In this document: positions 55,054 through 64,000 of the stretch, one piece after another
How positions within the stretch are numbered: the stretch's first letter is position 1
How the letters are laid out: each line of letters begins with the position of its first letter
DNA from: Mucilaginibacter sp. L196
GTDB lineage: Bacteria; Bacteroidota; Bacteroidia; Sphingobacteriales; Sphingobacteriaceae
Direction: 5' to 3'
NCBI RefSeq assembly: GCF_009765905.1
Contig: NZ_LMUO01000009.1
Location: forward strand, 535,941-599,940
Length of the DNA: 64,000 bases
Translations under genes and position numbers: made by a program
The notes under the pieces: generated by a model
Database searches by the model: none
The model's input: only the letters and a program-made list of their open reading frames with translations
What the model was told of the DNA's origin: nothing

Positions 55054-55788
55054 ATGGAAAGTAATAATCCTAACTACACGTATAATAGTGTAGTACAATT
55101 AGACGACAGCGAAACCGCATCGCGCAAATATCTGGCAAAAGTTTTTGCCTGGATGTTTGTGGCATTAGGTGTTTCAGCTTTTACCGCGTTTGAGTTTTTC
55201 CTGACACCAAGCTTGTTGAGTTTGATCATTGATCCGGTTGCAGGTGGTTTTACAGGTTTAGGTTATGTGGCCATATTTGCACCATTAGCATTTTCACTGG
55301 TGATAAATTTTGGTTTTAACCGCTTGTCGTATGTGGCAATGGTGGTTTTATATCTTGCGTATTCGGTTGCTATAGGTATAACGCTTAGTATCTTCGGCTT
55401 GATCTACACTTCAGGTTCTATATTCAGCGTGTTTTTAAGCGCATCACTTGTATTTGGTATAATGGCCATCGCCGGTTACAGAACTTCAATGGACCTTAGT
55501 AAATTCGGTTCTATCTTGTTCATGGTATTTATCGGTGTATTTGTAGCAAGTTTAGTTAACTTCCTTTTCAGAAGCGCTCAATTGGATTACATCATTAGCT
55601 TCTTATTTATAGCTATTATGGTTGGTTTAACCGCTTACTACATGCAAATGCTGAAACGCATTGGCGCAGGTATTGAGTATGGTAACGAGCAATCGAAAAA
55701 ATTAGTAATTATCGGTGCATTTGTACTGTATACTACATTCATAAATCTGTTTATGTCAATGATGCGTATTTTCGGTAGAAGACGCTAA
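55054..55788 (+). CDS. Bax inhibitor-1/YccA family membrane protein
   Basis: This 244-residue protein has seven hydrophobic segments after a polar start. Family marks are KVFAWMFVALGVSAFTAF near the first helix, TMALYLAYSV-like LVLYLAYSVAIGITLS, and the helix YIISFLFIAIMVGLTAYYMQ. It closes with NLFMSMMRIFGRRR. The family includes bacterial calcium-leak channels such as BsYetJ; function here is not known. A strong terminator follows. Confidence 0.9.
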   Translation: MESNNPNYTYNSVVQLDDSETASRKYLAKVFAWMFVALGVSAFTAFEFFLTPSLLSLIIDPVAGGFTGLGYVAIFAPLAFSLVINFGFNRLSYVAMVVLYLAYSVAIGITLSIFGLIYTSGSIFSVFLSASLVFGIMAIAGYRTSMDLSKFGSILFMVFIGVFVASLVNFLFRSAQLDYIISFLFIAIMVGLTAYYMQMLKRIGAGIEYGNEQSKKLVIIGAFVLYTTFINLFMSMMRIFGRRR

Positions 55789-55808
55789 TCATAAAGAAAC
55801 ATTTATTG

Positions 55809-55840
55809 AAAGCCGTCTTCAAGAGAGACGGCTTTTTTTG
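55809..55840 (+). terminator. Rho-independent terminator after the BI-1 gene
   Basis: AAAGCCGTCT and AGACGGCTTT form a perfect stem around TCAAGAG, followed by a run of T. It is 20 bases after the stop codon. Confidence 0.9.
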
Positions 55841-55878
55841 TTTTAATACCATCTCGACCGGAGAGAGAAATAGTAAAC

Positions 55879-55912
55879 AGACTTACGAAGTTTTTAAAAA
55901 CTTCGTAAGTCT
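55879..55912. repeat. Perfect 34-bp palindrome
   Basis: The half AGACTTACGAAGTTTTT is followed without a spacer by its exact complement. It lies between the BI-1 terminator and the SAM riboswitch. The sequence resembles a palindromic dispersed repeat; no protein-binding site is recognised. Confidence 0.9.
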
Positions 55913-55988
55913 TACAGTTCACTTCGAAATGACAATAGGATATATATGTCCTATTGCATTTTACAACTTAATTACGCACATTTGCACT

Positions 55989-56098
55989 GCTTATAGAGAA
56001 AGACGGAGGGATTAGACCCTGCGATGTCTTAGCAACCTGTGCTTCACAAGGTGCTACATTCTACTTAACTCAAATACAAAGGGTTAGGAAAGATAAGC
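55989..56098 (+). ncRNA. SAM-I (S-box) riboswitch
   Basis: Outer stem GCTTAT (55989-55994) pairs with ATAAGC (56093-56098). Conserved elements appear in order: AGACGGAGGGATTAGACCCTG, then GATGTCTTAGCAACCTG, AAGGTGCTACATTCTA, and AGATAAG. This is the aptamer that binds S-adenosylmethionine. A hairpin CGAAAGTC/GACTTTTCG follows at 56098-56125 as possible expression platform. It precedes metH by about 160 bases. Confidence 0.92.
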
Positions 56099-56145
56099 GA
56101 AAGTCAATATATCGCCGACTTTTCGACATAAGCATGTTTTTATAG

Positions 56146-56258
56146 TAGTATCGAGTAGCTAGTATCAAGTAGCAAGATTATTTGCTTGCTGTATGGATTA
56201 GTTACAAATCAAGGCTGTTTTAGTACTTGATACTTGATACTAATTACTTGATACTAAA
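56146..56258. repeat. Direct and inverted TAGTATCAAGTA words before metH
   Basis: TAGTATCAAGTA (56160-56171) recurs inverted as TACTTGATACTA at 56231-56242 and again near 56246-56256, with degraded copies such as TAGTATCGAGTAG at its left edge. The repeats lie between the riboswitch and metH, so the transcript could fold here. Confidence 0.7.
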
Positions 56259-56260
56259 AA

Positions 56261-59200
56261 ATGGATATCAGAAAAGAATTAGAAAAACGCATTCTCGTAA
56301 TTGACGGGGCAATGGGTACCATGATACAGCGGTATCAGTTAACCGAAGCGGATTTTCGTGGGGAAAGATTTCGTGATCATTTATCTGATCTGCAGGGAAA
56401 TAATGACCTGTTGAATATTACACGCCCCGATATTATAAAAGAAATACACGCCGAGTATTTAGATGCCGGCGCCGATATTATTGAAACTAATACCTTCAGT
56501 ACGCAAATAATTTCATTGGCTGATTACCACCTGGAAGAGCTGGCCTATGAGCTAAGTTTTGAAGGTGCACGTATAGCAAAAGAAGTTGCCGATGAATACA
56601 CCAAAAAAGATCCAACAAAACCACGCTTTGTAGCCGGTGCAGTTGGGCCTACAAACCGTACCGCATCTTTATCGCCGGATGTTAACGATCCGGGTTACCG
56701 TGCCGTTACTTTTGATGACCTCGCAGAGGCTTATTACGATCAGGTTAGGGGTTTGGTTGATGGTGGTTCGGACTTGCTTTTGGTTGAAACCATTTTTGAT
56801 ACGCTGAATGCCAAAGCGGCATTATTTGCGATCAATAGATATGCTGAGGAATCCGGCAAGCATTTGCCGATCATGATTTCCGGTACGATTACTGATGCTT
56901 CGGGCAGAACTTTATCGGGGCAAACCGTTGAGGCATTTTGGAATTCTATCCGCCATGCAAATTTGTTATCTGTTGGTTTGAATTGCGCTTTAGGTGCAAG
57001 AGAAATGCGCCCGCACTTAGAGGAGCTTTCAAATATTGCTGATGTATTTATTTCAGCATATCCCAATGCAGGTTTGCCGAATGAATTCGGCCAGTACGAC
57101 GAAACCGCGCATGAAACTGCCCACCAGGTAGATGATTTTATGCAAGTCGGTTTGGTGAACATCGTTGGTGGATGCTGCGGTACAACGCCTGAGCATATCA
57201 AATGTATTGCTGATAAAGCTGCCCAATATCCCGCAAGGTTAATACCCGAAATACAACCCAATATGCGCTTAAGCGGTTTGGAAGCGGTAACGCTAACACC
57301 CGAAAGTGTATTTATGAATGTGGGTGAGCGTACAAATATTACAGGTTCGCCAAAGTTCTCCAAGTTGATTTTGGGTGAGGATTATGAAGCTGCCCTTGCC
57401 GTTGCTTTGCAACAGGTAGAAGGCGGTGCGCAGGTGATCGACATCAACATGGATGAAGGGATGATCGACTCTGAAGCGGTGATGGTGAAATTCCTGAACC
57501 TGGTAGCTTCTGAACCTGATATTGCCAAGCTGCCCATCATGGTGGATTCATCTAAATGGACGGTTATTGAAGCCGGGTTGAAATGTTTACAAGGTAAAGG
57601 CATCGTTAACTCTATCTCGCTAAAAGAAGGCGAAGAGAAATTTAAAGAATACGCCCGCAAAATATTAAGCTATGGCGCTGCCACGGTGGTAATGGCTTTT
57701 GATGAAACCGGTCAGGCTGATTCACTGGAAAGACGTAAAGAGATTTGTCAGCGGTCATACGATATATTGGTTAACGAGGTTGGTTTCCCACCGCAGGACA
57801 TCATCTTCGACCCAAACATATTAACTGTAGCAACCGGTTTAGAAGAACATAACAATTACGCGGTTGATTTTATTGATGCGACCCGCTGGATAAAAGAAAA
57901 CCTGCCATATGCTAAGGTAAGCGGGGGGGTGAGTAATATTTCGTTCTCGTTCCGCGGTAATAACGTGGTGCGCGAGGCTATGCACTCCGCATTTTTGTAC
58001 CACGCTATTAAAGCAGGTATGGATATGGGTATTGTGAATGCCGGTATGCTTGAGGTTTACCAGGAAATTCCCAAAGACTTATTAGAGCTTGTTGAAGACG
58101 TACTATTAAACCGTCGCCCGGACGCTACCGAGCGATTGGTTGAATTTGCCGATAACATCAAAAGCAAAGGCAAAGTAATTGTGCGTGATGAGGAATGGCG
58201 TAAAGATCCGGTTGAAAAAAGATTATCGCATGCTTTGGTAAAGGGTATTATTGAATATCTGGATGATGACGTCGAAGAGGCTCGCCAAAAATATGCCCGT
58301 CCGCTGGAGGTGATTGAAGGCCCGCTGATGGATGGTATGAACATTGTGGGCGACTTGTTTGGCTCGGGTAAGATGTTCCTGCCGCAGGTGGTAAAATCGG
58401 CCCGTGTAATGAAAAAGGCTGTGGCTTACCTGCTGCCGTTTATCGAATTGGAAAAACAACGTGTTTTAGCCTCCGGCGAGGATACTGCGGCTGATTCACG
58501 TGCCAATGCCGGTAAAATATTAATGGCGACAGTTAAGGGTGATGTACACGATATTGGTAAAAATATTGTCGGCGTTGTTTTAGCCTGTAATAATTTCGAG
58601 GTGATTGATTTGGGGGTGATGGTACCAGCCCAACGAATAATTGAAGAAGCCATTAAACAAGAAGTTGACATCATTGGCCTTAGTGGATTGATCACGCCAT
58701 CATTAGATGAGATGGTGCACTTCGCCAAAGAGATGGAGCGCCAAAACTTTACTATTCCATTGATCATCGGTGGAGCAACCACCTCCCGCATACATGCTGC
58801 CGTAAAGGTAGCGCCGAATTATTCAGGGCCTGCTATACACGTGCTGGATGCATCGCGGAGTGTAACGGTTTGTAGCAGTTTAATGAGCGAAACAGGCAGG
58901 GATGAATATATACAAGGTATAAAAGATGAATATGCCAAAGCACGCGAAGCGCATCTGAATAAAAAATCGGATAAACGTTTTGTGAGCATTGATCAGGCCC
59001 GCGCTTCAAAATGCCAGATCAACCTTAACGGTATGGTGCCACCTAAACCAACCTTTACCGGTACAAAGGTTTTTGAGGCGTATCCGTTGGAAGAATTAAT
59101 ATCGTATATCGACTGGACGCCATTTTTCCATACCTGGGAATTGCGCGGCAGTTTCCCCAAAATATTTGATGATAAATTTGTAGGGGTTGAGGCGAAGAAA

Positions 59201-59953
59201 TTATATGATGACGCGCAACAGCTACTAAAAAGGATAGTGGAAGAAAAGCTATTACAAGCAAATGGAGTAATTGGTTTTTGGCCTGCTAACAGCGTTGGTG
59301 ATGATATAGAATTGTATACCGATGATACGCGTACGCAAGTATTAACTACCATATACACCCTTCGCCAGCAAGGCGAAAAAGTTAAAGGAGAACCATATTA
59401 TGCTTTGGCAGATTTTATCGCGCCAAAAGATAGCGGTGTACCTGATTACTGGGGTGGTTTTGCCGTGACTACGGGCATAGGTTGTGATGAGTTAGTGGCC
59501 GAGTTTGAAAGGGATTATGATGATTATAACAGCATCATGGCCAAAGCACTCGCTGATCGTTTTGCGGAGGCCTTTGCCGAAAAAATGCATGAGCTTGTCC
59601 GCAAGGATTACTGGGGATACGCGAAAACGGAGCAATTAGATACAGTTGAACTGATCAAAGAAGAATATCAGGGTATCCGCCCGGCACCGGGTTATCCTGC
59701 CTGCCCGGATCACACCGAAAAAACAACATTATTTGAATTGTTGAAAGCTGAAGATAATGCCCATATGCATTTAACTGAAAGCCTTGCCATGACACCGGCT
59801 GCTTCGGTAAGTGGTTTTTACTTCGCTCACCCGCAATCACGTTATTTTGGTTTGGGTAAGATTGGTAAGGATCAGGTTGAGGATTATGCTAAGCGGAAAA
59901 AGATGGATTTGGAAACTGTTGAAAGATGGCTGGGGCCGAATTTGAACTATTAA
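56261..59953 (+). CDS. metH: Cobalamin-dependent methionine synthase
   Basis: MetH transfers the methyl group of 5-methyl-tetrahydrofolate to homocysteine via cobalamin. The 1230-residue protein contains all four modules. They are the homocysteine/zinc domain (zinc ligands in NCALG and GGCCGTTP near residue 304), the pterin domain ([13 protein letters not shown] near 350), the B12 domain (DVHDIGKN near 760, with the cobalt-ligating His) and the AdoMet reactivation domain (about 900-1230). It is under the SAM riboswitch. MetF, which supplies its substrate, follows. Confidence 0.97.
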   Translation: MDIRKELEKRILVIDGAMGTMIQRYQLTEADFRGERFRDHLSDLQGNNDLLNITRPDIIKEIHAEYLDAGADIIETNTFSTQIISLADYHLEELAYELSFEGARIAKEVADEYTKKDPTKPRFVAGAVGPTNRTASLSPDVNDPGYRAVTFDDLAEAYYDQVRGLVDGGSDLLLVETIFDTLNAKAALFAINRYAEESGKHLPIMISGTITDASGRTLSGQTVEAFWNSIRHANLLSVGLNCALGAREMRPHLEELSNIADVFISAYPNAGLPNEFGQYDETAHETAHQVDDFMQVGLVNIVGGCCGTTPEHIKCIADKAAQYPARLIPEIQPNMRLSGLEAVTLTPESVFMNVGERTNITGSPKFSKLILGEDYEAALAVALQQVEGGAQVIDINMDEGMIDSEAVMVKFLNLVASEPDIAKLPIMVDSSKWTVIEAGLKCLQGKGIVNSISLKEGEEKFKEYARKILSYGAATVVMAFDETGQADSLERRKEICQRSYDILVNEVGFPPQDIIFDPNILTVATGLEEHNNYAVDFIDATRWIKENLPYAKVSGGVSNISFSFRGNNVVREAMHSAFLYHAIKAGMDMGIVNAGMLEVYQEIPKDLLELVEDVLLNRRPDATERLVEFADNIKSKGKVIVRDEEWRKDPVEKRLSHALVKGIIEYLDDDVEEARQKYARPLEVIEGPLMDGMNIVGDLFGSGKMFLPQVVKSARVMKKAVAYLLPFIELEKQRVLASGEDTAADSRANAGKILMATVKGDVHDIGKNIVGVVLACNNFEVIDLGVMVPAQRIIEEAIKQEVDIIGLSGLITPSLDEMVHFAKEMERQNFTIPLIIGGATTSRIHAAVKVAPNYSGPAIHVLDASRSVTVCSSLMSETGRDEYIQGIKDEYAKAREAHLNKKSDKRFVSIDQARASKCQINLNGMVPPKPTFTGTKVFEAYPLEELISYIDWTPFFHTWELRGSFPKIFDDKFVGVEAKKLYDDAQQLLKRIVEEKLLQANGVIGFWPANSVGDDIELYTDDTRTQVLTTIYTLRQQGEKVKGEPYYALADFIAPKDSGVPDYWGGFAVTTGIGCDELVAEFERDYDDYNSIMAKALADRFAEAFAEKMHELVRKDYWGYAKTEQLDTVELIKEEYQGIRPAPGYPACPDHTEKTTLFELLKAEDNAHMHLTESLAMTPAASVSGFYFAHPQSRYFGLGKIGKDQVEDYAKRKKMDLETVERWLGPNLNY

Positions 59954-59966
59954 TATGAAAAATAAA

Positions 59967-60050
59967 CGTCATTGCGAGGTACGAAGCAATCTCTATGCTT
60001 TACAAAGCGGATCTGCTTATGTAGAGATTGCTTCGTACCTCGCAATGACG
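59967..60050. repeat. REP-like palindromic repeat, copy 2
   Basis: CGTCATTGCGAGGTACGAAG and following bases at 59967 are inverted at 60022-60050 (TAGAGATTGCTTCGTACCTC, then GCAATGACG), around a loop that differs from copy 1 at 53279. It lies between metH and metF. Confidence 0.88.
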
Positions 60051-60082
60051 GTAAAAATATAGAGTTTATATATCAACGCTAA

Positions 60083-61042
60083 ATGAAAATCACAGAACAC
60101 ATCAAAAACGCCAACGGCAAAACCTTATTCTCCTTCGAGCTTATACCGCCATTAAAAGGCCACAGCATACAAGGGATTTATGATGCTATCGATCCGTTAA
60201 TGGAGTTTAAACCACCGTTTATTGATGTAACATCGTTGCGTGAGGATTTTATTTATAAGGAACATCCTAACGGTTTGCTCGAAAAATTGAGTTATCGCAA
60301 ACGCCCTGGTACTATTGCTATTTGCGCTGCTATCATGAATAAGTATAAGGTGGATACCGTTCCGCATTTGTTGTGTGGTGGTTTTACTAAGGATGAAACC
60401 GAGAATGGTTTGGTTGATCTGCAATTTTTAGGTATTGAAAATGTACTGGTTTTACGTGGTGACGCCCGTCGTGGTGATGCTTCGTTTGTGCCAACGTCTA
60501 ACGGGCATAATTATGCTACCGACCTGTTACAGCAGGTGGTAAATATGAATAATGGTGTTTACCTGCATGAGCAGCATAGCGATGAAAACCTGAGAACCGA
60601 TTTTTGTATAGGCATAGCCGGTTACCCTGAGAAACATTTCGAAGCGCCAAACCTTAAAACTGACTTTAAGTACCTGAAACAAAAGGTTGATATGGGGGCG
60701 AATTTTATCGTGACCCAGATGTTCTTCGATAATCAGAGATACTTTGATTTTGTAAATAATTGCAGGGCTAATGGTATTAATGTACCGATTATCCCGGGCT
60801 TAAAACCTATCACCGGCTCAAAACAATTAACAGGTTTAGCCAAAACTTTCCATATAGATATGCCGGAGGATTTGAGCGATGCTGTACACGCCTGTAAATC
60901 AGAGAAGGAAGTCAAGGAATTAGGTATTGAGTGGATGATTAATCAATGTAAAGAGCTAATGGCTTTTGGTGTACCTGTGCTTCACTTTTATACCATGAGT
61001 AATCCTGGCCCGACTAAAAAGATTGCTGAGGCGATATTTTAA
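60083..61042 (+). CDS. metF: Methylenetetrahydrofolate reductase
   Basis: MetF reduces 5,10-methylene-THF to 5-methyl-THF with FAD, feeding MetH. The 319-residue protein starts with the family FSFELIPP (active-site Glu) and has VPHLLCGGF, VLVLRGDARRGD, IGIAGYPEKH, and FIVTQMFFDNQRYFDF. The length is typical for bacterial MetF. It follows metH on the same strand across a 129-base gap with a REP-like element. Confidence 0.96.
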   Translation: MKITEHIKNANGKTLFSFELIPPLKGHSIQGIYDAIDPLMEFKPPFIDVTSLREDFIYKEHPNGLLEKLSYRKRPGTIAICAAIMNKYKVDTVPHLLCGGFTKDETENGLVDLQFLGIENVLVLRGDARRGDASFVPTSNGHNYATDLLQQVVNMNNGVYLHEQHSDENLRTDFCIGIAGYPEKHFEAPNLKTDFKYLKQKVDMGANFIVTQMFFDNQRYFDFVNNCRANGINVPIIPGLKPITGSKQLTGLAKTFHIDMPEDLSDAVHACKSEKEVKELGIEWMINQCKELMAFGVPVLHFYTMSNPGPTKKIAEAIF

Positions 61043-61046
61043 TAGA

Positions 61047-61238
61047 TTAAAACTTGCCGGATATGATTTTGTAAAGTTGATACCCGCAATATCCGCAGGC
61101 AGCCATTACTAATAAAGCTCCTCCAAATAGTAATGTGATTTTAAAAGAGTTAGCGAAGTCAAAGGATGAACCGGCCCATATCATAAGTAGTCCTAAAACT
61201 ATGGAGCCGAGTATTAAAGAAGGGTTGGGTTTAATCAT
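61047..61238 (-). CDS. Small two-helix membrane protein
   Basis: This 63-residue protein has two hydrophobic segments (about 8-26 and 33-57) and charged ends. It is convergent with metF, with 4 bases between stops. No family is recognised. Composition makes it likely real. Confidence 0.55.
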   Translation of the reverse strand: MIKPNPSLILGSIVLGLLMIWAGSSFDFANSFKITLLFGGALLVMAACGYCGYQLYKIISGKF

Positions 61239-61600
61239 AATAGGTATCTAATATACTCTTTGTTTTTTTTAATTAAGATTGCTGTTCGTAGACTATGTCT
61301 ACGAACTCACAAAGCCTATAGTCTGGACTATTACTGTCCGGTAAAGATTAAAACTTCGTACAGCAGCGGGTTGGCGCAGAGGCCCGCCCACATACTTCGA
61401 CTACGCTTAGCATGACACCCTTTTTATGACACCTTTTTTGATCTTCCGAACTTCACCGCATCATAGGTTGTTATCCATCAGCAACTAAATAATCGGATAA
61501 TCTATATATTAAAAACTTATTTTTGGATATTTATCAAAATAACAAAAAGCTCCTGTTTTTACTGAAAGGGCTTTTCACGATAGAAACACATCATAAGCTT
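61239..61600. other. Non-coding region before the DyP peroxidase
   Basis: No gene is supported. A perfect hairpin GTTCGTAGAC-TAT-GTCTACGAAC lies at 61284-61306, and a repeat-like ACTTCGACTACGCTTAGCAT at about 61395. An in-frame TTG at 61523 could extend the peroxidase, but the family start argues against it. Confidence 0.5.
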
Positions 61601-62524
61601 ATGAATCCGGATTCACAAAATGTAACAGACTACACCAATAACAATACCATATTTATGGTTTGGAGTTTTAGGGACAACCTGGAGGTTGGGGCAGTTTTTA
61701 GCAAGCTTTGCAAATTGATTATCAACCTTAATAATTCGGCTAATGTCCGTTTTCCGGTTTCGAGGGCGAGCTGTGTAATGGGGATTGGCTATGATGCCTG
61801 GCTTAAACTGAAACTCCCTGTTCCGTTACCTAAGGAACTGGCAGATTTTGCTCCCATCGTTGGCGGGAAACATACCGCGGTATCTACCAAAGGAGACCTG
61901 CATTTTCATATCAGGGCAGATACTACCAGTATATGCTACGATATGGCAGAGGCTATTTCGGATGTTTTAAGTCCTGTGGCCATTAGTACCGAAGAGATTC
62001 ATGGGTTTAGGTATTGGGATAGCCGTTCCATTTTAGGTTTTGTTGATGGTACTGAAAATCCTCAAGGGCAGGATAGGGAGCTATTTAGTATGATAGGGGA
62101 TGAAGATGCAGACTATAAAGGTGGAAGTTATCTTTTTACGCAGAAATACATCCATAATTTATCAGCGTGGAAAGACCTCACTATCGAAGATCAGGAAAAA
62201 GTAATCGGAAGGTATAAGGCAAATGATATAGAGATGTCGGACGAAGTAAAACCTTCTAACTCGCACATAGCTTTGGCCAATGTTGGCGACGACTTTAAAA
62301 TTGTTCGTGATAATATGCCATTTGGTAATATGTCTACCAATGAAATGGGGACTTATTTTATAGCTTATGCAAGCACATTTACTACGGTGCAAAAAATGCT
62401 GAATAACATGTTTATTGGTTCGTCTGAAGGGAATTATGACAGGATATTAGATTTCAGCACAGCTAAAACCGGCACTTTATTTTTTGTGCCGACATTTAAC
62501 ATGATAGATGACTTTTCAGGTTGA
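61601..62524 (+). CDS. Dyp-type heme peroxidase
   Basis: This dye-decolourising peroxidase uses heme and hydrogen peroxide. From ATG 61601 the protein starts MNPDSQNVTDYTNNNTIFMV, as in relatives, giving 307 residues. The GxxDG motif is present as LGFVDGTENPQG with the distal Asp. KPSNSHIAL holds the likely proximal His, and an Arg follows in the usual place. No Tat signal is seen, so it is likely cytoplasmic or encapsulin-targeted, but no encapsulin gene is in the window. Confidence 0.9.
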   Translation: MNPDSQNVTDYTNNNTIFMVWSFRDNLEVGAVFSKLCKLIINLNNSANVRFPVSRASCVMGIGYDAWLKLKLPVPLPKELADFAPIVGGKHTAVSTKGDLHFHIRADTTSICYDMAEAISDVLSPVAISTEEIHGFRYWDSRSILGFVDGTENPQGQDRELFSMIGDEDADYKGGSYLFTQKYIHNLSAWKDLTIEDQEKVIGRYKANDIEMSDEVKPSNSHIALANVGDDFKIVRDNMPFGNMSTNEMGTYFIAYASTFTTVQKMLNNMFIGSSEGNYDRILDFSTAKTGTLFFVPTFNMIDDFSG

Positions 62525-62595
62525 TTACGCTAGTGCATGGGTGAAAACTTTTCTAAGGAATTAAGCGTTGACGATACAGAAACAAAAGATAATAT

Positions 62596-63087
62596 ATGAA
62601 TACTGAAAAAGCTATTTTGGCCGGCGGATGTTTTTGGGGCGTGGAAGAATTGATCAGGCAATTGCCTGGTGTTATTTCAACTGTGGTTGGCTATACCGGC
62701 GGTGATGTGCTGAATGCAACCTACAGAAACCACGGAACACATGCCGAAGGCATTGAGATCGTATTTGATCCGGCGCAATTATCCTATCGTAAACTGCTGG
62801 AATATTTTTTCCAGATCCATGACCCGACAACAAGAAACAGACAGGGCAACGATATTGGCTCGTCTTACCGTTCAGCTATTTTTTATACCGATGAAATACA
62901 GCAGGAAACCGCCAAAGCGTTAATTGCTGAGATGGAAGCATCAGGCAAATGGCCGGGGAAAATAATTACGGAGGTGGCACCTGCCACTGATTTTTGGAAC
63001 GCCGAAGCAGAACACCAGGATTATCTGCAAAAACATCCTTATGGGTATACCTGTCACTTTGAAAGGCCTGAATGGAAACTGGCGTAA
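62596..63087 (+). CDS. msrA: Peptide-methionine (S)-S-oxide reductase MsrA
   Basis: MsrA repairs S-epimers of methionine sulfoxide using thioredoxin. The 163-residue protein has the active-site motif [41 protein letters not shown], and [15 protein letters not shown]. There is no MsrB fusion. It stands 71 bases after the peroxidase gene, so the two may share an oxidative-stress transcript. A terminator follows. Confidence 0.95.
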   Translation: MNTEKAILAGGCFWGVEELIRQLPGVISTVVGYTGGDVLNATYRNHGTHAEGIEIVFDPAQLSYRKLLEYFFQIHDPTTRNRQGNDIGSSYRSAIFYTDEIQQETAKALIAEMEASGKWPGKIITEVAPATDFWNAEAEHQDYLQKHPYGYTCHFERPEWKLA

Positions 63088-63326
63088 TTAGGAGATTTTT
63101 GCAGCGCGGCGACAGAACTCAGACTATCAGCAGTAAAAATACTAAACCGCAAAAATGCTGCCTATCAGGGCAGCATTTTTTGTATATGATGGTTTTGGTG
63201 GTGGATGAATAGGGAAACATAAATCGTATTTTATAAATAAAAGCCCAATTTAATTAATTACTATATTATCTATAGGAATTATAGTAATATATTCTATATA
63301 TTTACAATGGCTTAAAAATTAATGCA
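63088..63326. other. Spacer between msrA and the cysteine leader ORF
   Basis: It holds the msrA terminator and then very AT-rich DNA with the partial palindrome CTATAGGAATTATAG at about 63271 and TATATTTA-like promoter words near 63297. It probably carries the promoter and an operator of the downstream transporter. Confidence 0.45.
63152..63182 (+). terminator. Rho-independent terminator after msrA
   Basis: AAAATGCTGCC (63152-63162) pairs with GGCAGCATTTT (63169-63179) around TATCAG, followed by TTTG. It is a strong stem. Confidence 0.88.
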
Positions 63327-63419
63327 ATGAATACTTCTTTTACTCAAAAAAGAGGATCTTTTACTACTTACCCAACAGCACTTTTTCAAAGTGAATGTTT
63401 TTATTGTTGTTGTAAATAA
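63327..63419 (+). CDS. 30-residue leader ORF ending in a cysteine run
   Basis: The ATG at 63327 opens a 30-codon frame that ends ...QSECFYCCCK with TAA at 63417-63419. Four of its last seven codons are Cys (TGT), three of them consecutive. It lies 109 bases upstream of a sulfur-related transporter gene on the same strand. A ribosome stalling on Cys codons would sense cysteine supply, as described for polycysteine upstream ORFs in mycobacteria. Translation is not proven. Confidence 0.6.
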   Translation: MNTSFTQKRGSFTTYPTALFQSECFYCCCK

Positions 63420-63528
63420 CAAGGCTGCTGATATTTTACCGGCTTCTTTAAATGGCATTTATGAATATGCCTGTCAATTTTTCTTTTAGCAATCAACCTT
63501 ACATAATTAATAAAACAAAAAACTCATT

Positions 63529-64000
63529 ATGGCAACAAACACTACTGAAACAACAGGTGTAAAAACCTCCGGCTGGCAGGAATTCTGGTCGAAGGAAGAC
63601 TGGTGGGCGGTTTGGCTAGGGCTGGGCATTGTGGCGCTGGCCTATATCTTTTATCTTGCCGGTTCCAGCATTTCATGGATCGCGGTAGCTCCGGGCAAAT
63701 GGTCGACCTTGTCACAGCTTGGCGCGCAACTTTCAAAGAATGGCATTAAGTACCTCGCTTTGCTCGCCGCTTTCCTGGTCCTTTTTACCATCGTAATCTC
63801 ATTCATCGGGCAAAAGCCAAAGGCATTTATCAAGTCTTTCATTTTTATCTTTATACTCTCAACAATCATTTACATTGTAGGTGCCTGGGATCAGGCCAAT
63901 CGCTATAACCTGGAACCACCGCTGGTGGCGCTCCTGCTGGGGCTGATCATCTCCAATGTAATCGGGTTGCCCCGCTGGCTCGATGCGGGTTTCCGGGTGG
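63529..64000 (+). CDS. YeiH-type putative sulfate exporter, N-terminal part
   Basis: The first 157 codons of a membrane protein are cut by the window end. It begins with a polar, Trp-rich start (WQEFWSKEDWWAVWLGL). Hydrophobic segments follow at about 28-48, 76-93 and 101-120, and the block LEPPLVALLLGLIISNVIGLP is the conserved start of the UPF0324/YeiH core. Some members are annotated putative sulfate exporters; substrate is not certain. The cysteine-run ORF upstream supports a sulfur-linked role. Confidence 0.75.
   Translation, partial: MATNTTETTGVKTSGWQEFWSKEDWWAVWLGLGIVALAYIFYLAGSSISWIAVAPGKWSTLSQLGAQLSKNGIKYLALLAAFLVLFTIVISFIGQKPKAFIKSFIFIFILSTIIYIVGAWDQANRYNLEPPLVALLLGLIISNVIGLPRWLDAGFRV

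Noticed and set aside
57000-59400. Several long minus-strand frames under metH
   Set aside because: They are antisense shadows of a well-conserved gene with Ser/Ile-rich composition and no start signals.
61395-61420. Fragment resembling a dispersed repeat (CTTCGACTACGCTTAGCATGAC)
   Set aside because: Only one copy with no inverted partner could be seen in the window, so it is not listed as a repeat.

Overview
The window looks like a chromosome segment of a Bacteroidota bacterium, most likely family Sphingobacteriaceae (Mucilaginibacter/Pedobacter-like). The basis is AT-rich DNA, weak or absent Shine-Dalgarno sites, a GH10/GH115 xylan-degradation pair, the Bacteroidota-only T6SS(iii) genes (tssN, tssP, tssR and small TssO/TssQ-type proteins), a TAnnTTTG-type promoter element, and SAM-riboswitch control of metH. 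The genus is an inference.

Layout. (1) 1-5565: a xylanase and a GH115 alpha-glucuronidase with LacI-type operator palindromes upstream, plus an AraC-family regulator. (2) 5760-33886: a complete T6SS(iii) locus. It holds baseplate genes (tssK, tssG, tssF, tssE), the Bacteroidota membrane complex (tssN, two TssO/TssQ-type genes, tssP, tssR), the ClpV/TssH ATPase, the sheath (tssB, tssC), two Hcp/TssD genes and VgrG/TssI. A payload region follows: a lysozyme-like putative effector with a lipoprotein partner; a GHSHG lipase that appears to carry the tip of the VgrG beta-helix, followed by two membrane-protein immunity candidates with a dead effector tail between them; a DUF4280 PAAR-like tip; and a Tle1 (DUF2235) phospholipase flanked by DUF2931 lipoproteins, with a truncated third copy. 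(3) 34634-43197: a type I secretion island with TolC, a C39-peptidase ABC transporter (PCAT), an HlyD-like adaptor and a 402-residue double-glycine-leader cargo carrying an HELFH zinc-protease motif. A nucleotidyltransferase-like gene lies antisense inside it. (4) About 43200-48950: a mobilizable element with 15-bp repeats, an oriT-like inverted repeat, MobC, an HUH relaxase with a gene nested in its 3' end, two HTH regulators and a large serine recombinase whose reading frame runs into an initiator tRNA gene. (5) 49171-64000: core genes era, der, ctpA-like, murQ, a Bax-inhibitor-1 homologue, metH and metF behind a SAM-I riboswitch, a DyP peroxidase, msrA, and a YeiH-type transporter (cut by the window end) preceded by a 30-codon ORF ending in a cysteine run.

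How it works together. The T6SS payload genes sit in effector-immunity order: each lytic enzyme is next to a lipoprotein or membrane protein, and the two spike parts (VgrG and the PAAR-like protein) are each beside a lipase. The PCAT island provides all three envelope components needed to export its GG-leader cargo. The most unusual items are that cargo, the lipase/VgrG split with the fossil effector tail, the nested gene in the relaxase, and the polycysteine leader ORF.
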